Part shown: in pieces, positions 1-7,313 of the stretch | Layout: the number at the start of each line of letters is the position of its first letter | Numbering within the stretch: position 1 is the stretch's first letter | NCBI GenBank assembly: GCA_025526995.1 | Contig: JAHLKG010000056.1 | Location: 1 to 16,849, forward strand | DNA length: 16,849 nt | From: Powellomyces hirtus | Lineage: Eukaryota > Chytridiomycota > Chytridiomycetes > Spizellomycetales > Powellomycetaceae | Direction of reading: 5' to 3' | Notes under the pieces: model-generated | What the model saw: only the letters and a program-made list of their open reading frames with translations | Database searches by the model: none | Told to the model about the DNA's origin: nothing | Program-made: the position numbers and the translations under genes

Positions 1-88
1 CGAGCTTTGAAACAGTGACAGATGTTTGGGAGAATATACCGAAAGGCTCAACGGACATATGTCGGTGCAGAGCTTGGAACAAATCTAT
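1..88. other. Unidentified flank left of copia-A
   Basis: This 88-bp stretch precedes the copia-A 3' LTR. I recognise no coding region, tRNA or LTR in it. It does not resemble the missing first part of the gypsy-1 LTR (compare 7314-7371), which would be expected here if copia-A had simply inserted into the gypsy-1 5' LTR. A short open frame at 22-216 runs into the LTR and is not a credible gene. Confidence 0.5.
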
Positions 89-454
89 TATTGGAGATAT
101 CGGCACTTCCAGTACTTTATCGGAATTGCAGAGGATTGGCCGAATTAGATGTGGCCTCCAGTATACTTCGTAAAGGGGGTTTACAGAGCTCTTCTGTGAT
201 GCAGTTGACGATGTAGCGTTGTCAGATGCACGGAGATGTAATGTATGTGAATGTATTTTATGTCTTAAAGTCTTATCGGTAATGTCTCGCTTCGAGCGTT
301 CTAATCTACTTTTTCTCCAATCACGTGATCACACGTGATCCAATTCAGCTGTTAGCGTTACCGGTATGGTGGTCACGCGTTCTAGTCGGAGAATCCAAGT
401 AAGGATCTAATGTAAGGACCAAACGTTGAGTGCGCAAGTCTCAACATTCCAATA
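89..454 (-). repeat. copia-A 3' LTR, 366 bp
   Basis: Matches 5420-5785 at 364 of 366 positions. The ends form the inverted repeat TATTGGA...TCCAATA, so the terminal dinucleotides are TA...TA instead of the usual TG...CA. It contains the double E-box-like palindrome TCACGTGATCACACGTGAT at 321-339, a candidate transcription-factor site. Open frames across it are not conserved proteins. Confidence 0.95.
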
Positions 455-467
455 CACCCCCTGTCCG
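455..467 (-). other. copia-A polypurine tract
   Basis: On the minus strand a G-rich purine run (ACAGGGGG, then TG) lies directly upstream of the 3' LTR, where plus-strand DNA synthesis is primed. Its position supports the LTR boundary at 454. Confidence 0.75.
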
Positions 468-493
468 AGCAATCGATCCGCGATGATGGGATT

Positions 494-3400
494 TTACTCA
501 TTCGGGAGCTCCGTCATAGACGCTTTCGTCATTGGCGTGATGGTGTTGTCGTAGTGCTTGATGCACATGCTTTCGCAATGGTATTTGAATGCCGGGGCTG
601 GTAAAGGCTTCGTGAGCAAGTCGGCTACCATTTCAGCGGTGGGTAAGTACTCCAGGTGAATCTCCTTATCGATGTGATCACGAATGAAGTGATGTCGAAT
701 GTCGATGTGCTTGGTACGGGCGTGATGCACGGGATTTATTGCCAACGAGATGCATGACTGATTGTCTTCGTAGATCGTTGTAGGCCGAGCATTCTCATCG
801 AGATATTCGGGGATTTGGAGTTCTTGCAGAAGTGAGCGAAGCCAGATTGTTTCTTGAGTGGCGAATGAAAGTGCCATGTATTCAGCTTTGGTAGATGAGA
901 GAGCAACGGTGGGTTGGCGCTTCGAAGCCCAAGTAACGGGGCCCGCATTTCCAATGTAGAAAAGGTAGCCAGTGATTGACCGTCGATCAATGATGTTGTT
1001 TCCCCAATCGGCATCGCTGTAGCCGTGAAGGGTGACGTTATTTCCGCCGATGCAGAGGCTGTAATCTGATGTTCCTCGTAGGTAGCGAAGGACGCGCTTT
1101 GCAGCTTGCAGATGTTGAGGCGAAGGGTTGCTTGCGAAGCGAGAAAGCATACTGACCGCGACAGCGATGTCAGGACGCGTGCATATCATCAGGTACATGA
1201 GAGAGCCAACGATTTCGCGATATTCTCCTTCTTGCAGGTTAGGTGAAGTCTTTGTATTTTCGACTTCGTAGGGTTCGAGCTTGGTCTGGTCCATCGGAGT
1301 GTTGACGGGCTTGCAATCTTGCATACCAAAGCGCTCGAGGATGTCATTTACATATGACTCTTGATTGAGGTAGATGACGTGCCTTGAGTAATCGCGTCGA
1401 ACTCTCATTCCTAGGTAGTGGTTGACTTCGCCTAGGTCTGTCATGTTGAACTCGTTATGCAGGGATGTCTTGATTGACGAGATTTCCGATTCGGTCTTTG
1501 CGAAAATGAGGAGATCGTCGACGTAGACGGAGATGTACTGCGATGAGTCACTTTCAGGTAGAGTTCTGATGTAGACGGCATTGTCATTTGCCAGGCGCTT
1601 GAATCCCAAAGAAGTCAGTTCTTTGTGAAGTAGGGAGTACCATTCGCGCGGGGCTTGTTTCAGACCGTAAAGGGCCTTTCGGAGTCGAAGGATGGTCCCG
1701 GGCGGAAAGCCAGAGCCTTCAGGGGCATGGATTAGGATGGTCTCGGTAACAATCCCATTCAGGAATGCGGTTACTACATCCATTTGATGGCATTTCAAGC
1801 CTAGGCTGGCGGCGAGAGCGCGAAGGACGCGTTGGGTAGCAATCTTGGCAACCGGAGCGTAGGTTTCGTTGTAGTCGATGCCGTAGCGTTGTTCGAAGCC
1901 TTTCACTACAAGCCGGGCCTTGTATCGTTGGGGTTGACCATTCAGGTCTCGCTTAATCTTGAATACCCATTTAGTGCGGATGGGCCGTTGATTGTGCGGT
2001 AAGGATTTGGGGTTAATGACTTCCCATGTTTCATTGGTATGAAGGGACTTCAATTCGGCATTTATGGCCTCGGTCCACTTCGGCGCGTCGTCTGATGAGA
2101 GCGCTTGTTTGTAGGTTTGGGGTTCTTCGGTACTTGCAGCCGAGAGAGCGATCGCCGTCTTCTCGTTGATGTAGTCAGCGAAGACTGTCAAATGATTGAC
2201 ATTTTCGAGCGGTTCCCATGTATTATCTTCGTCTTCGAATCCTAGCCATTTGCAGAGGAATTCGGGGCCTTCCGGGCCATCAGGTGAGTCGAGAATCTCT
2301 TCGACTTCGTAGAGTTCTTCGGGCGGGATGTAGTCTTTTGCTAGTTCGAGTGCCAAGGGTTTGTCAAACGTTACATTGCGAGAAATGACTATTTCTTGAC
2401 GGTTGTCATCCCAACAGCGGTAAGCGCTGTTAAATTCGTAACCGATGAGTTTGAGACATGTGGCGCGCGGTGCCAACTTTGAGGCTTGTTTTCTCTTGAC
2501 GAGATGCACGAAGGCATCGGCCCAAATCACACGAAGGTGAGAAAGTGAGGGCTCTTCACCGTTGAGCCGTTCGTACGGCGAAATGTTGTTATTGGACTTG
2601 TGGGGTAGGCGATTCCGTAAGTAGACTGATGTAGCCGCTAACTCGGTCCAGAGTTGTTTCGGGATGCCGTATGAGTGTTCCAAAGAACGAATGGTGTCGA
2701 ACAGGGTGAGGTTAAACCTTTCAGCTACACTGTTAGACTGTGGGGAATCTGCAGCGGTGAGTTCGTGCAGAATGCCCTTTTTTGAAATGAATTCTTTCAG
2801 ATCGTGATTGACAAACTCCCCCCCTTGATCGGAATGAAGTCGTCTGACCCTTTCGTTGGTCTGTTTTTCGATGAAATTGATGAATTCAATCAATTTTGCA
2901 GTAGATTCGCTCTTTGTCTTCAAGAAGAAGATCCATGTGAAGCGTGAATAGTCATCGATCACAACGAGGGCATATTTCTCATCGCCAACCGCGGGTATGT
3001 GCAGACCGTTTAGGTCAAAATGTAGGCGATCGAGTGGCGTCTTGGACCGTGTCATCGTACCGTTGAATGGTGAGCGCTTGTGCTTACCAAACTCGCAACC
3101 TTTGCAGACTTCGTTGGTCATTGGGAGCTTGAGTTGCTTCATGATGTGAGTGCCAGGATGGCCCAATCGGTGATGCCAGAGGGTTCCTTCGTTGACTGGA
3201 AAAGAGGGACCAGAACAAGCCCCAGAAGAAGCCGCCAAAGCAGCGGCGGCGGCGGCGGCGCCATCCTCAGCATCATCCGATGCTTTTGGGGCGGCCGGCC
3301 CCCCACCGCAGCACCCACAACTCTCACTGGAGAGTATGGGGCCGACGTTCCCCGATGGGGCCGACCAGCCCCGATTTGGGGCGGCCGGCCCCTCCGTCGT

Positions 3401-5305
3401 GGCTTGGAGCGGGGTAGAACGCGTGACCGAGATGCCGGTAGCGTCTGTCGATAGGTGGAGTGCTTGAATCGATGTATCGGACGCGTGTGTCGGTACATTG
3501 GACGCATTTGTCCATTTTGTCAATTCGGTAGATGTATTTTTCGACGCGTGTGTTGGTACATTGGACGCGTGTGGCCTTGAGCGAGTTTGAGTAACGAAAG
3601 CCATCGGAGTTGGCGAGATGTGATACATTCCTTGAACGAGAGGTATGGTGATGTTGTTCGTAGTGCCATTGCAGTCTTGAATGATGGCGCTCTCATCTTC
3701 AAAGGTGACTCTCTTTCCATCTTTGGTGAGTGCGGAGACCGAGATGAGAGTCTTGGCGAGCTTCAGAACATAGAGAACATCTGTGAGGGGTACATCTCCA
3801 TCTGGAAGCTTCAAGATAGCGTTCCCTTTTGCTTTGGCATCGAGAAAGGCGTTGTTTCCAAATCTGACGCGCGTTGAGTGCTCTTCGTAGGATTCGAGAA
3901 TGGAAATGTCATTCGTCATGTGCTGTGAGCAGCCCGAATCCAGGTAAGCCAGTGTAATGGCGTTATGTGCTTCTGCAATGTTGGCATTAGCAGCGGGTTT
4001 TAAGGCTTCGACTGCCTTGGCTTTGAGGGGACAATTGAATGGGGTATGTTCATTCGAATTGCATAACCAACAGGGGAAGTTCTGTCTCTTCTTCGAGTCT
4101 GTGGTCTTCTTTGCGTCGGTCTTCTTGTGACTTGAGCCGTCTTTCTTTGAAGGTTGGGCTTCGAGCGCGACGTTTTCGCTCTTCTTGGCGAAACGGTTGT
4201 TTTGGTTACTCTTGTTACTACCGTTATCCAGACGCTTGGCCGCTGCCATGAGGCCATGGAGATCCTTGAAACTTTGAGTTCTGACGAGCTCTGCATGATG
4301 TTCATTCATTCCGCGAAGGTAAAACCACGTGTAGATTTTGAACGGCACCTTCAAGGGGATTTGACTTGTGATCTTCGTGAATGAGGTATTGTACTGCGAG
4401 ATGGAATGACTTCCTTGTCGGAGTCTTTCAAGTTGAGTGAGCAAAGTTTCTTCGTGATCGCTTGGTTGGTAACGCGAGAGGAAAGGAGGCTTGAAGGATT
4501 CCCAATCCGTGATGGGCTCCACCATCCCTTGTTCGGCATCTTTCTGGTGATTACGATACCATTGTTTTGCTTCGCCAGAGAGCTTCGTGAAGATGAATGA
4601 GAGTTGTTCTTCTTCAGATACAGGTTTTAGGCGAAAGACTAGGGTAAGTTGATCGACGAAGTCGGCGAGTTTTGAGAGATTTCCCGTCCCGTCGAATGTA
4701 GATACTGCATCGATCGCAGATTTGAAGTATGCAAATGATGTACGTTGTGCGTCTTGATCATCGCTCTTTCTGCTGCTCGTAGTTGTTGTGCTTTCCGTTG
4801 GGGAAGACGGACGAAAGTGAGGGGCAACTGGGGCTTCAACTTCGCCGTGAGTAATGTGTTGATGTAGAAAAGGGTACTCAAGGCCCGCTTTTGGGCTTCT
4901 CATCGGTGAAACGGCCGTAGAATGACCACCGATATGAGGCTTTTCGTACTTCTCGGGTTGTTGATGGGAAGTTGATGTAGCGAGAGGGTTTGAACTAGTC
5001 AATAAAGTCCTCTCCAACCTGTCCATCCGATGGTCGAGCTTTTTGTCGATTTCCATCTTGAACCTCTGCAGAATTTGCATGACAATGTCAGTCGGTACTT
5101 CGGACGGTACTATCGCCGAGTCTGCATGAATTTCTCCATGATTCATCTCATCCACATCGGCATCTGCATCGTGGGAATCATGGTAGATCAAGGCATCGAT
5201 ATTAACGTCTTCTTCAGCGTCAAGACCCCGTTGGGCTTCTCGTGTGGCTTGACGGGCTTGTTGGCGGGTCTGCACTCCTAGAATGGGAGATCTTGCAGTA
5301 GGCAT
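494..5305 (-). CDS. Ty1/copia Gag-Pol polyprotein with embedded chromodomain
   Basis: One uninterrupted 1603-residue ORF. Seen in order: gag (about 190-360) with a CX2CX4HX4C zinc knuckle (C412, C415, H420, C425); aspartic protease DSG at 456-458; a low-complexity linker at about 570-705; integrase zinc finger (H712, H716, C734, C737); integrase core D764, D826, E862 with the canonical 35-residue D-E spacing; a chromodomain at about 998-1048; reverse transcriptase (D1176, YVDD 1261-1264); RNase H (D1431, E1475, D1514). All catalytic residues I can identify are present. Gag and Pol are a single frame with no frameshift, as in many copia elements. The product would assemble virus-like particles, copy the RNA and integrate the cDNA. 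The chromodomain is the odd part, since it is normally a Ty3/gypsy chromovirus feature. The start ATG lies about 100 nt after the primer site, and copia-C uses the same start. Confidence 0.96.
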   Translation of the reverse strand: MPTARSPILGVQTRQQARQATREAQRGLDAEEDVNIDALIYHDSHDADADVDEMNHGEIHADSAIVPSEVPTDIVMQILQRFKMEIDKKLDHRMDRLERTLLTSSNPLATSTSHQQPEKYEKPHIGGHSTAVSPMRSPKAGLEYPFLHQHITHGEVEAPVAPHFRPSSPTESTTTTSSRKSDDQDAQRTSFAYFKSAIDAVSTFDGTGNLSKLADFVDQLTLVFRLKPVSEEEQLSFIFTKLSGEAKQWYRNHQKDAEQGMVEPITDWESFKPPFLSRYQPSDHEETLLTQLERLRQGSHSISQYNTSFTKITSQIPLKVPFKIYTWFYLRGMNEHHAELVRTQSFKDLHGLMAAAKRLDNGSNKSNQNNRFAKKSENVALEAQPSKKDGSSHKKTDAKKTTDSKKRQNFPCWLCNSNEHTPFNCPLKAKAVEALKPAANANIAEAHNAITLAYLDSGCSQHMTNDISILESYEEHSTRVRFGNNAFLDAKAKGNAILKLPDGDVPLTDVLYVLKLAKTLISVSALTKDGKRVTFEDESAIIQDCNGTTNNITIPLVQGMYHISPTPMAFVTQTRSRPHASNVPTHASKNTSTELTKWTNASNVPTHASDTSIQALHLSTDATGISVTRSTPLQATTEGPAAPNRGWSAPSGNVGPILSSESCGCCGGGPAAPKASDDAEDGAAAAAAALAASSGACSGPSFPVNEGTLWHHRLGHPGTHIMKQLKLPMTNEVCKGCEFGKHKRSPFNGTMTRSKTPLDRLHFDLNGLHIPAVGDEKYALVVIDDYSRFTWIFFLKTKSESTAKLIEFINFIEKQTNERVRRLHSDQGGEFVNHDLKEFISKKGILHELTAADSPQSNSVAERFNLTLFDTIRSLEHSYGIPKQLWTELAATSVYLRNRLPHKSNNNISPYERLNGEEPSLSHLRVIWADAFVHLVKRKQASKLAPRATCLKLIGYEFNSAYRCWDDNRQEIVISRNVTFDKPLALELAKDYIPPEELYEVEEILDSPDGPEGPEFLCKWLGFEDEDNTWEPLENVNHLTVFADYINEKTAIALSAASTEEPQTYKQALSSDDAPKWTEAINAELKSLHTNETWEVINPKSLPHNQRPIRTKWVFKIKRDLNGQPQRYKARLVVKGFEQRYGIDYNETYAPVAKIATQRVLRALAASLGLKCHQMDVVTAFLNGIVTETILIHAPEGSGFPPGTILRLRKALYGLKQAPREWYSLLHKELTSLGFKRLANDNAVYIRTLPESDSSQYISVYVDDLLIFAKTESEISSIKTSLHNEFNMTDLGEVNHYLGMRVRRDYSRHVIYLNQESYVNDILERFGMQDCKPVNTPMDQTKLEPYEVENTKTSPNLQEGEYREIVGSLMYLMICTRPDIAVAVSMLSRFASNPSPQHLQAAKRVLRYLRGTSDYSLCIGGNNVTLHGYSDADWGNNIIDRRSITGYLFYIGNAGPVTWASKRQPTVALSSTKAEYMALSFATQETIWLRSLLQELQIPEYLDENARPTTIYEDNQSCISLAINPVHHARTKHIDIRHHFIRDHIDKEIHLEYLPTAEMVADLLTKPLPAPAFKYHCESMCIKHYDNTITPMTKASMTELPNE
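2162..2314 (-). other. Chromodomain inside the copia-A polyprotein
   Basis: Residues about 998-1048 read as a chromodomain: a YEVEEILD strand, then CKWLGFEDEDNTWEP, then a C-terminal helix ending near DYINEK. The three positions that form the methyl-lysine aromatic cage in HP1-type domains are filled by Y999, W1020 and F1023. It sits after the integrase core and before reverse transcriptase. In yeast Ty5 the integrase C-terminal targeting region, which binds the silencing protein Sir4, occupies the comparable place. Binding of methylated H3 is inferred from the family and not shown. Confidence 0.88.
3206..3600 (-). repeat. Low-complexity linker in copia-A: Ala-rich run and SNVPTHAS repeats
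   Basis: Between protease and integrase the polyprotein has a linker of about 130 residues. It holds two copies of a motif ending SNVPTHAS, from near-identical DNA units at 3480-3507 and 3543-3570 spaced 63 bp apart. Next comes an Ala/Gly/Pro-rich GC-rich part with eight consecutive alanines and two copies of the palindromic GGGGCGGCCGGCCCC (about 3288-3302 and 3377-3391). The frame stays open, so it is probably a tolerated flexible spacer expanded by replication slippage. Confidence 0.75.
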
Positions 5306-5405
5306 CTTGATGGTGTGCTCGGTACTTTCTTGGCACTTGAATTTGACGGAAGACTTGTAGTTTACAGGTTTTACAAAGGGAGAATGATTCGAATTCGACC
5401 GGTCT

Positions 5406-5419
5406 CAGGGCTCATAACC
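5406..5419 (-). other. copia-A primer-binding site (initiator tRNA-Met, internal)
   Basis: Directly after the 5' LTR the minus strand reads GGTTATGAGCCCTG. This is complementary to CAGGGCTCATAACC, the anticodon arm of initiator tRNA-Met, not to its 3' CCA end. Drosophila copia and yeast Ty5 are known to prime from such an internal half-tRNA site. The same 14 bases occur at 7896-7909 and 15157-15170. Confidence 0.88.
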
Positions 5420-5785
5420 TATTGGAGATATCGGCACTTCCAGTACTTTATCGGAATTGCAGAGGATTGGCCGAATTAGATGTGGCCTCCAGTATACTTC
5501 GTAAAGGGGGTTTACAGAGCTCTTCTGTGATGCAGTTGACGATGTAGCATTGTCAGATGCACGGAGATGTAATGTATGTGAATGTATTTTATGTCTTAAA
5601 GTCTTATCGGTAATGTCTCGCTTCGAGCGTTCTAATCTACTTTTTCTCCAATCACGTGATCACACGTGATCCAATTCAGCTCTTAGCGTTACCGGTATGG
5701 TGGTCACGCGTTCTAGTCGGAGAATCCAAGTAAGGATCTAATGTAAGGACCAAACGTTGAGTGCGCAAGTCTCAACATTCCAATA
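5420..5785 (-). repeat. copia-A 5' LTR, 366 bp
   Basis: Partner of 89-454, with the same TA...TA ends and the same CACGTG palindrome pair at 5652-5670. It is expected to hold the promoter for minus-strand transcription. On its right edge it abuts gypsy-1 LTR sequence at GATCC (5786). Confidence 0.95.
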
Positions 5786-6007
5786 GATCCTTTGTTCGGG
5801 CTGGCCACCCGTTCATCGGTGATACACATGACTCCTGACTCATAGGCAATAAAGCGCCTCCCGGATAAATTATGTGTGCGCCACCCTGACACGCATATAT
5901 AAAGCTGTCAGCCGCTGATCGCCTTTCTCCGCTCGTTACCTTACACACCACACGATAATACACACTATTTATTACTATCAACTATCAAAGCTTCCTTTGA
6001 CGTTACA
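5786..6007 (+). repeat. gypsy-1 5' LTR, 5' end missing
   Basis: Ends ...CGTTACA immediately before the primer site. Compared with the 3' LTR, which starts TGTCGGGG at 7314, its first 58 bp are missing and replaced by the copia-A LTR. It carries the promoter elements listed separately. Confidence 0.85.
5835..5903 (+). promoter_or_regulatory. gypsy-1 LTR promoter: TGACTCA motif and TATA box
   Basis: A bZIP/Gcn4-type TGACTCA motif lies at about 5835-5841 and a good TATA box, TATATAAA, at 5896-5903. Both recur in the 3' LTR (TATA at 7482-7489). The TATA box is about 110 bp upstream of the LTR end, so transcripts would start within the LTR. Use of the TGACTCA site is inference. Confidence 0.6.
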
Positions 6008-6022
6008 TGGTAGCACCACTCC
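6008..6022 (+). other. gypsy-1 primer-binding site
   Basis: TGGTAGCACCACTCC directly follows the LTR end ACA. It begins with TGG, complementary to a tRNA CCA end, and TGGTAG fits the acceptor end of a fungal initiator tRNA-Met. Gypsy-2 has nearly the same site at 13551-13562. Confidence 0.75.
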
Positions 6023-6062
6023 ACACTAGCACCATCAACCACGATCACTCCAATTGAACAAC

Positions 6063-6290
6063 ATGCCCCCTGCACTTACTCCCGCTGTACAAGCTGCCAT
6101 CGTTGCCACCGTTACTGCCGGTGTTATCGCCGCTGCTCCTGTTGTTGCTGCTGCAGTTCCTGCTTGTTCTAACCGAGCTAAGACCCTTCTCAATGCACAA
6201 AAGGCTAAGCTCTCCGAATACGATGGCACCAAATCCGCCAAGAAGATAGAGGAGTTTTTGACTTCCCACAGTAACTTTTATTGGGGGAGT
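6063..6290 (+). pseudogene. gypsy-1 Gag, N-terminal remnant
   Basis: The first ATG after the primer site opens a frame of about 75 codons. It starts with an Ala/Val-rich hydrophobic stretch (about residues 4-35), followed by LSEYDGT...KIEEFLTSH, which resembles the start of the conserved Ty3/gypsy gag domain. The match stops near 6285, where integrase sequence begins in another frame, so no Gag-integrase fusion would be made. The rest of gag, including any zinc knuckle, is deleted. The family call rests on the LTR and primer-site context and on this short motif. Confidence 0.65.
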
Positions 6291-6292
6291 AG

Positions 6293-7027
6293 CCGCTTGT
6301 GGAATTTGCCTTCAACACTGCCCCTAGAAGCGAATATGAAGGCCTGACACCATTCGAAGTAGACCTTGGCCGTACAGTCATCTTACCTGGATGGAATCCA
6401 CTCCTAGAAGGGCAAGAACTTTGTATACGCGGAGTCGACAAGGCCAAGCTCGAAAGATACCATAAAGGACAAGAAGAGATAGCCCGAATCGTACGCGAAA
6501 ATCTACGTCGAGCACAAGATGAATACGCCCAACAACATGACAAAGGCCGCACTCCTATCGCTTACAATATTGGAGATCTCGTTGACCTCAATCGCAAGGG
6601 TATAGACCTCGAGGTTGACATAAAAAGAGGCCCTCGATTCTCTACTATATGGATCGGACCCTACAAAGTCATCACTAAAGGTGATCACCCTGACACCTAC
6701 GAACTCGACCTTTCGCCTTCAAAGATTAGTGGCATTTGGCCTATCTTCCACGTTGATATCCTATGACCTCACGCAACAGACCAGTATCCGCAACGCGAAG
6801 TCGAACAACCACCTGAACCAATCAAAGTTCGTGGGGAACAAGAATGGGTTGTCGAAGACATCATTGATGAACGGCGCCATAAGCGAAATCTCTTGGTCAA
6901 ATGGGCAGGATGGGCCGACCCTACATGGGAACCTGAGTCTGAACTCCGACAAACACATGCATACCAAGAATGGCGAACAGCCCATCCTCACTCTCTGGCA
7001 ATTCAGCCACGTACGAAGAAAAGATAG
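6293..7027 (+). pseudogene. gypsy-1 integrase C-terminus with chromodomain, one in-frame stop
   Basis: The frame opens with LVEFAFNTAPRS...GLTPFEVDLGR, the segment that follows the catalytic glutamate in Ty3/gypsy integrases. It continues through a GPY/F-like module (GPYKVI near 6658) to a chromodomain at 6845-6973 (WVVEDIIDE..., LLVKWAGW, TWEP) and ends at TAG 7025-7027. An in-frame TGA at 6764-6766 separates integrase from chromodomain. The same frame continues unbroken after it, and CTA-TGA could derive from CTA-CGA by a CpG transition. The catalytic DDE core is deleted, so the remnant cannot catalyse integration. The chromodomain places the parent among the chromoviruses. Confidence 0.88.
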
Positions 7028-7313
7028 ATCTCATCACTACTCAACAAAGACGGATTGGCTTTGCCTCGTCTCCTCACATCAAGCGCGGCGACGCAAGAAC
7101 CGGCCTATAATCACATGCGCGGCGACGCAAGAACCGACCTACACATACACACAAATACTTCGATACGAGGCACGCCTCTGTCGCATACACAAACATCGCG
7201 CGCCAACGCAAGAACTGAGCACTGCGTCAACAGTCTAAAATGAAAATGAGCTCTCCCTTTCTATTCGTCCCCTTCACATTCATCTACGATGCTTCCTCAG
7301 GGTCTGAGGGAGG
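7028..7313 (+). other. gypsy-1 3' untranslated region with short repeats and polypurine tract
   Basis: No gene is seen here. A unit GCGCGGCGACGCAAGAACCG occurs at 7083 and 7117, with a degenerate third copy at 7198-7220 (GCGCGCCAACGCAAGAACT). The purine-rich stretch at about 7300-7313 (GGGTCTGAGGGAGG) abuts the TGT start of the 3' LTR and is the likely polypurine tract. Confidence 0.6.

Larger units (their letters stand above)
89..5785 (-). mobile_element. Complete Ty1/copia retrotransposon (copia-A)
   Basis: A full-length element of 5697 bp read on the minus strand: 5' LTR 5420-5785, primer-binding site 5406-5419, leader 5306-5405, Gag-Pol ORF 494-5305, polypurine tract about 455-467, 3' LTR 89-454. 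The domain order gag, protease, integrase, reverse transcriptase, RNase H defines Ty1/copia. The LTRs differ at only two positions (218 versus 5549, and 351 versus 5682) and the ORF is unbroken, so by sequence the element looks young and possibly autonomous. No target-site duplication is visible: TCTAT precedes position 89 and GATCC follows 5785. This suggests the copy was reshuffled by recombination after insertion. Confidence 0.95.
4388..5785. repeat. Left arm of a 1.4-kb inverted repeat
   Basis: The 5' LTR, leader and first 306 gag codons of copia-A match 7531-8928 on the opposite strand. Both arms are 1398 bp. The gag proteins differ at about 15 of 306 residues. The arms flank 1745 bp of gypsy-1. 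Confidence 0.9.

Noticed and set aside
22..216. 64-codon open frame at the left edge, with a similar frame in the other copia LTR copies
   Set aside because: It runs through the copia LTR antisense to the element. The similarity between copies is LTR identity, and there is no recognisable protein.
3288..3391. GGGGCGGCCGGCCCC palindromes as regulatory sites or a MITE
   Set aside because: They fall inside an intact coding frame and have no terminal repeats or TSDs. Codon-level duplication explains them.
3080..3507. Several overlapping frames of 90-124 codons in the GC-rich part of copia-A
   Set aside because: They are shadows of the Gag-Pol linker, created by low-complexity GC-rich sequence that has few stops on either strand.
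7083..7220. CRISPR-like array in the gypsy-1 3' region
   Set aside because: There are only two good repeat units plus one degenerate, with uneven spacing, inside a eukaryotic retrotransposon untranslated region.
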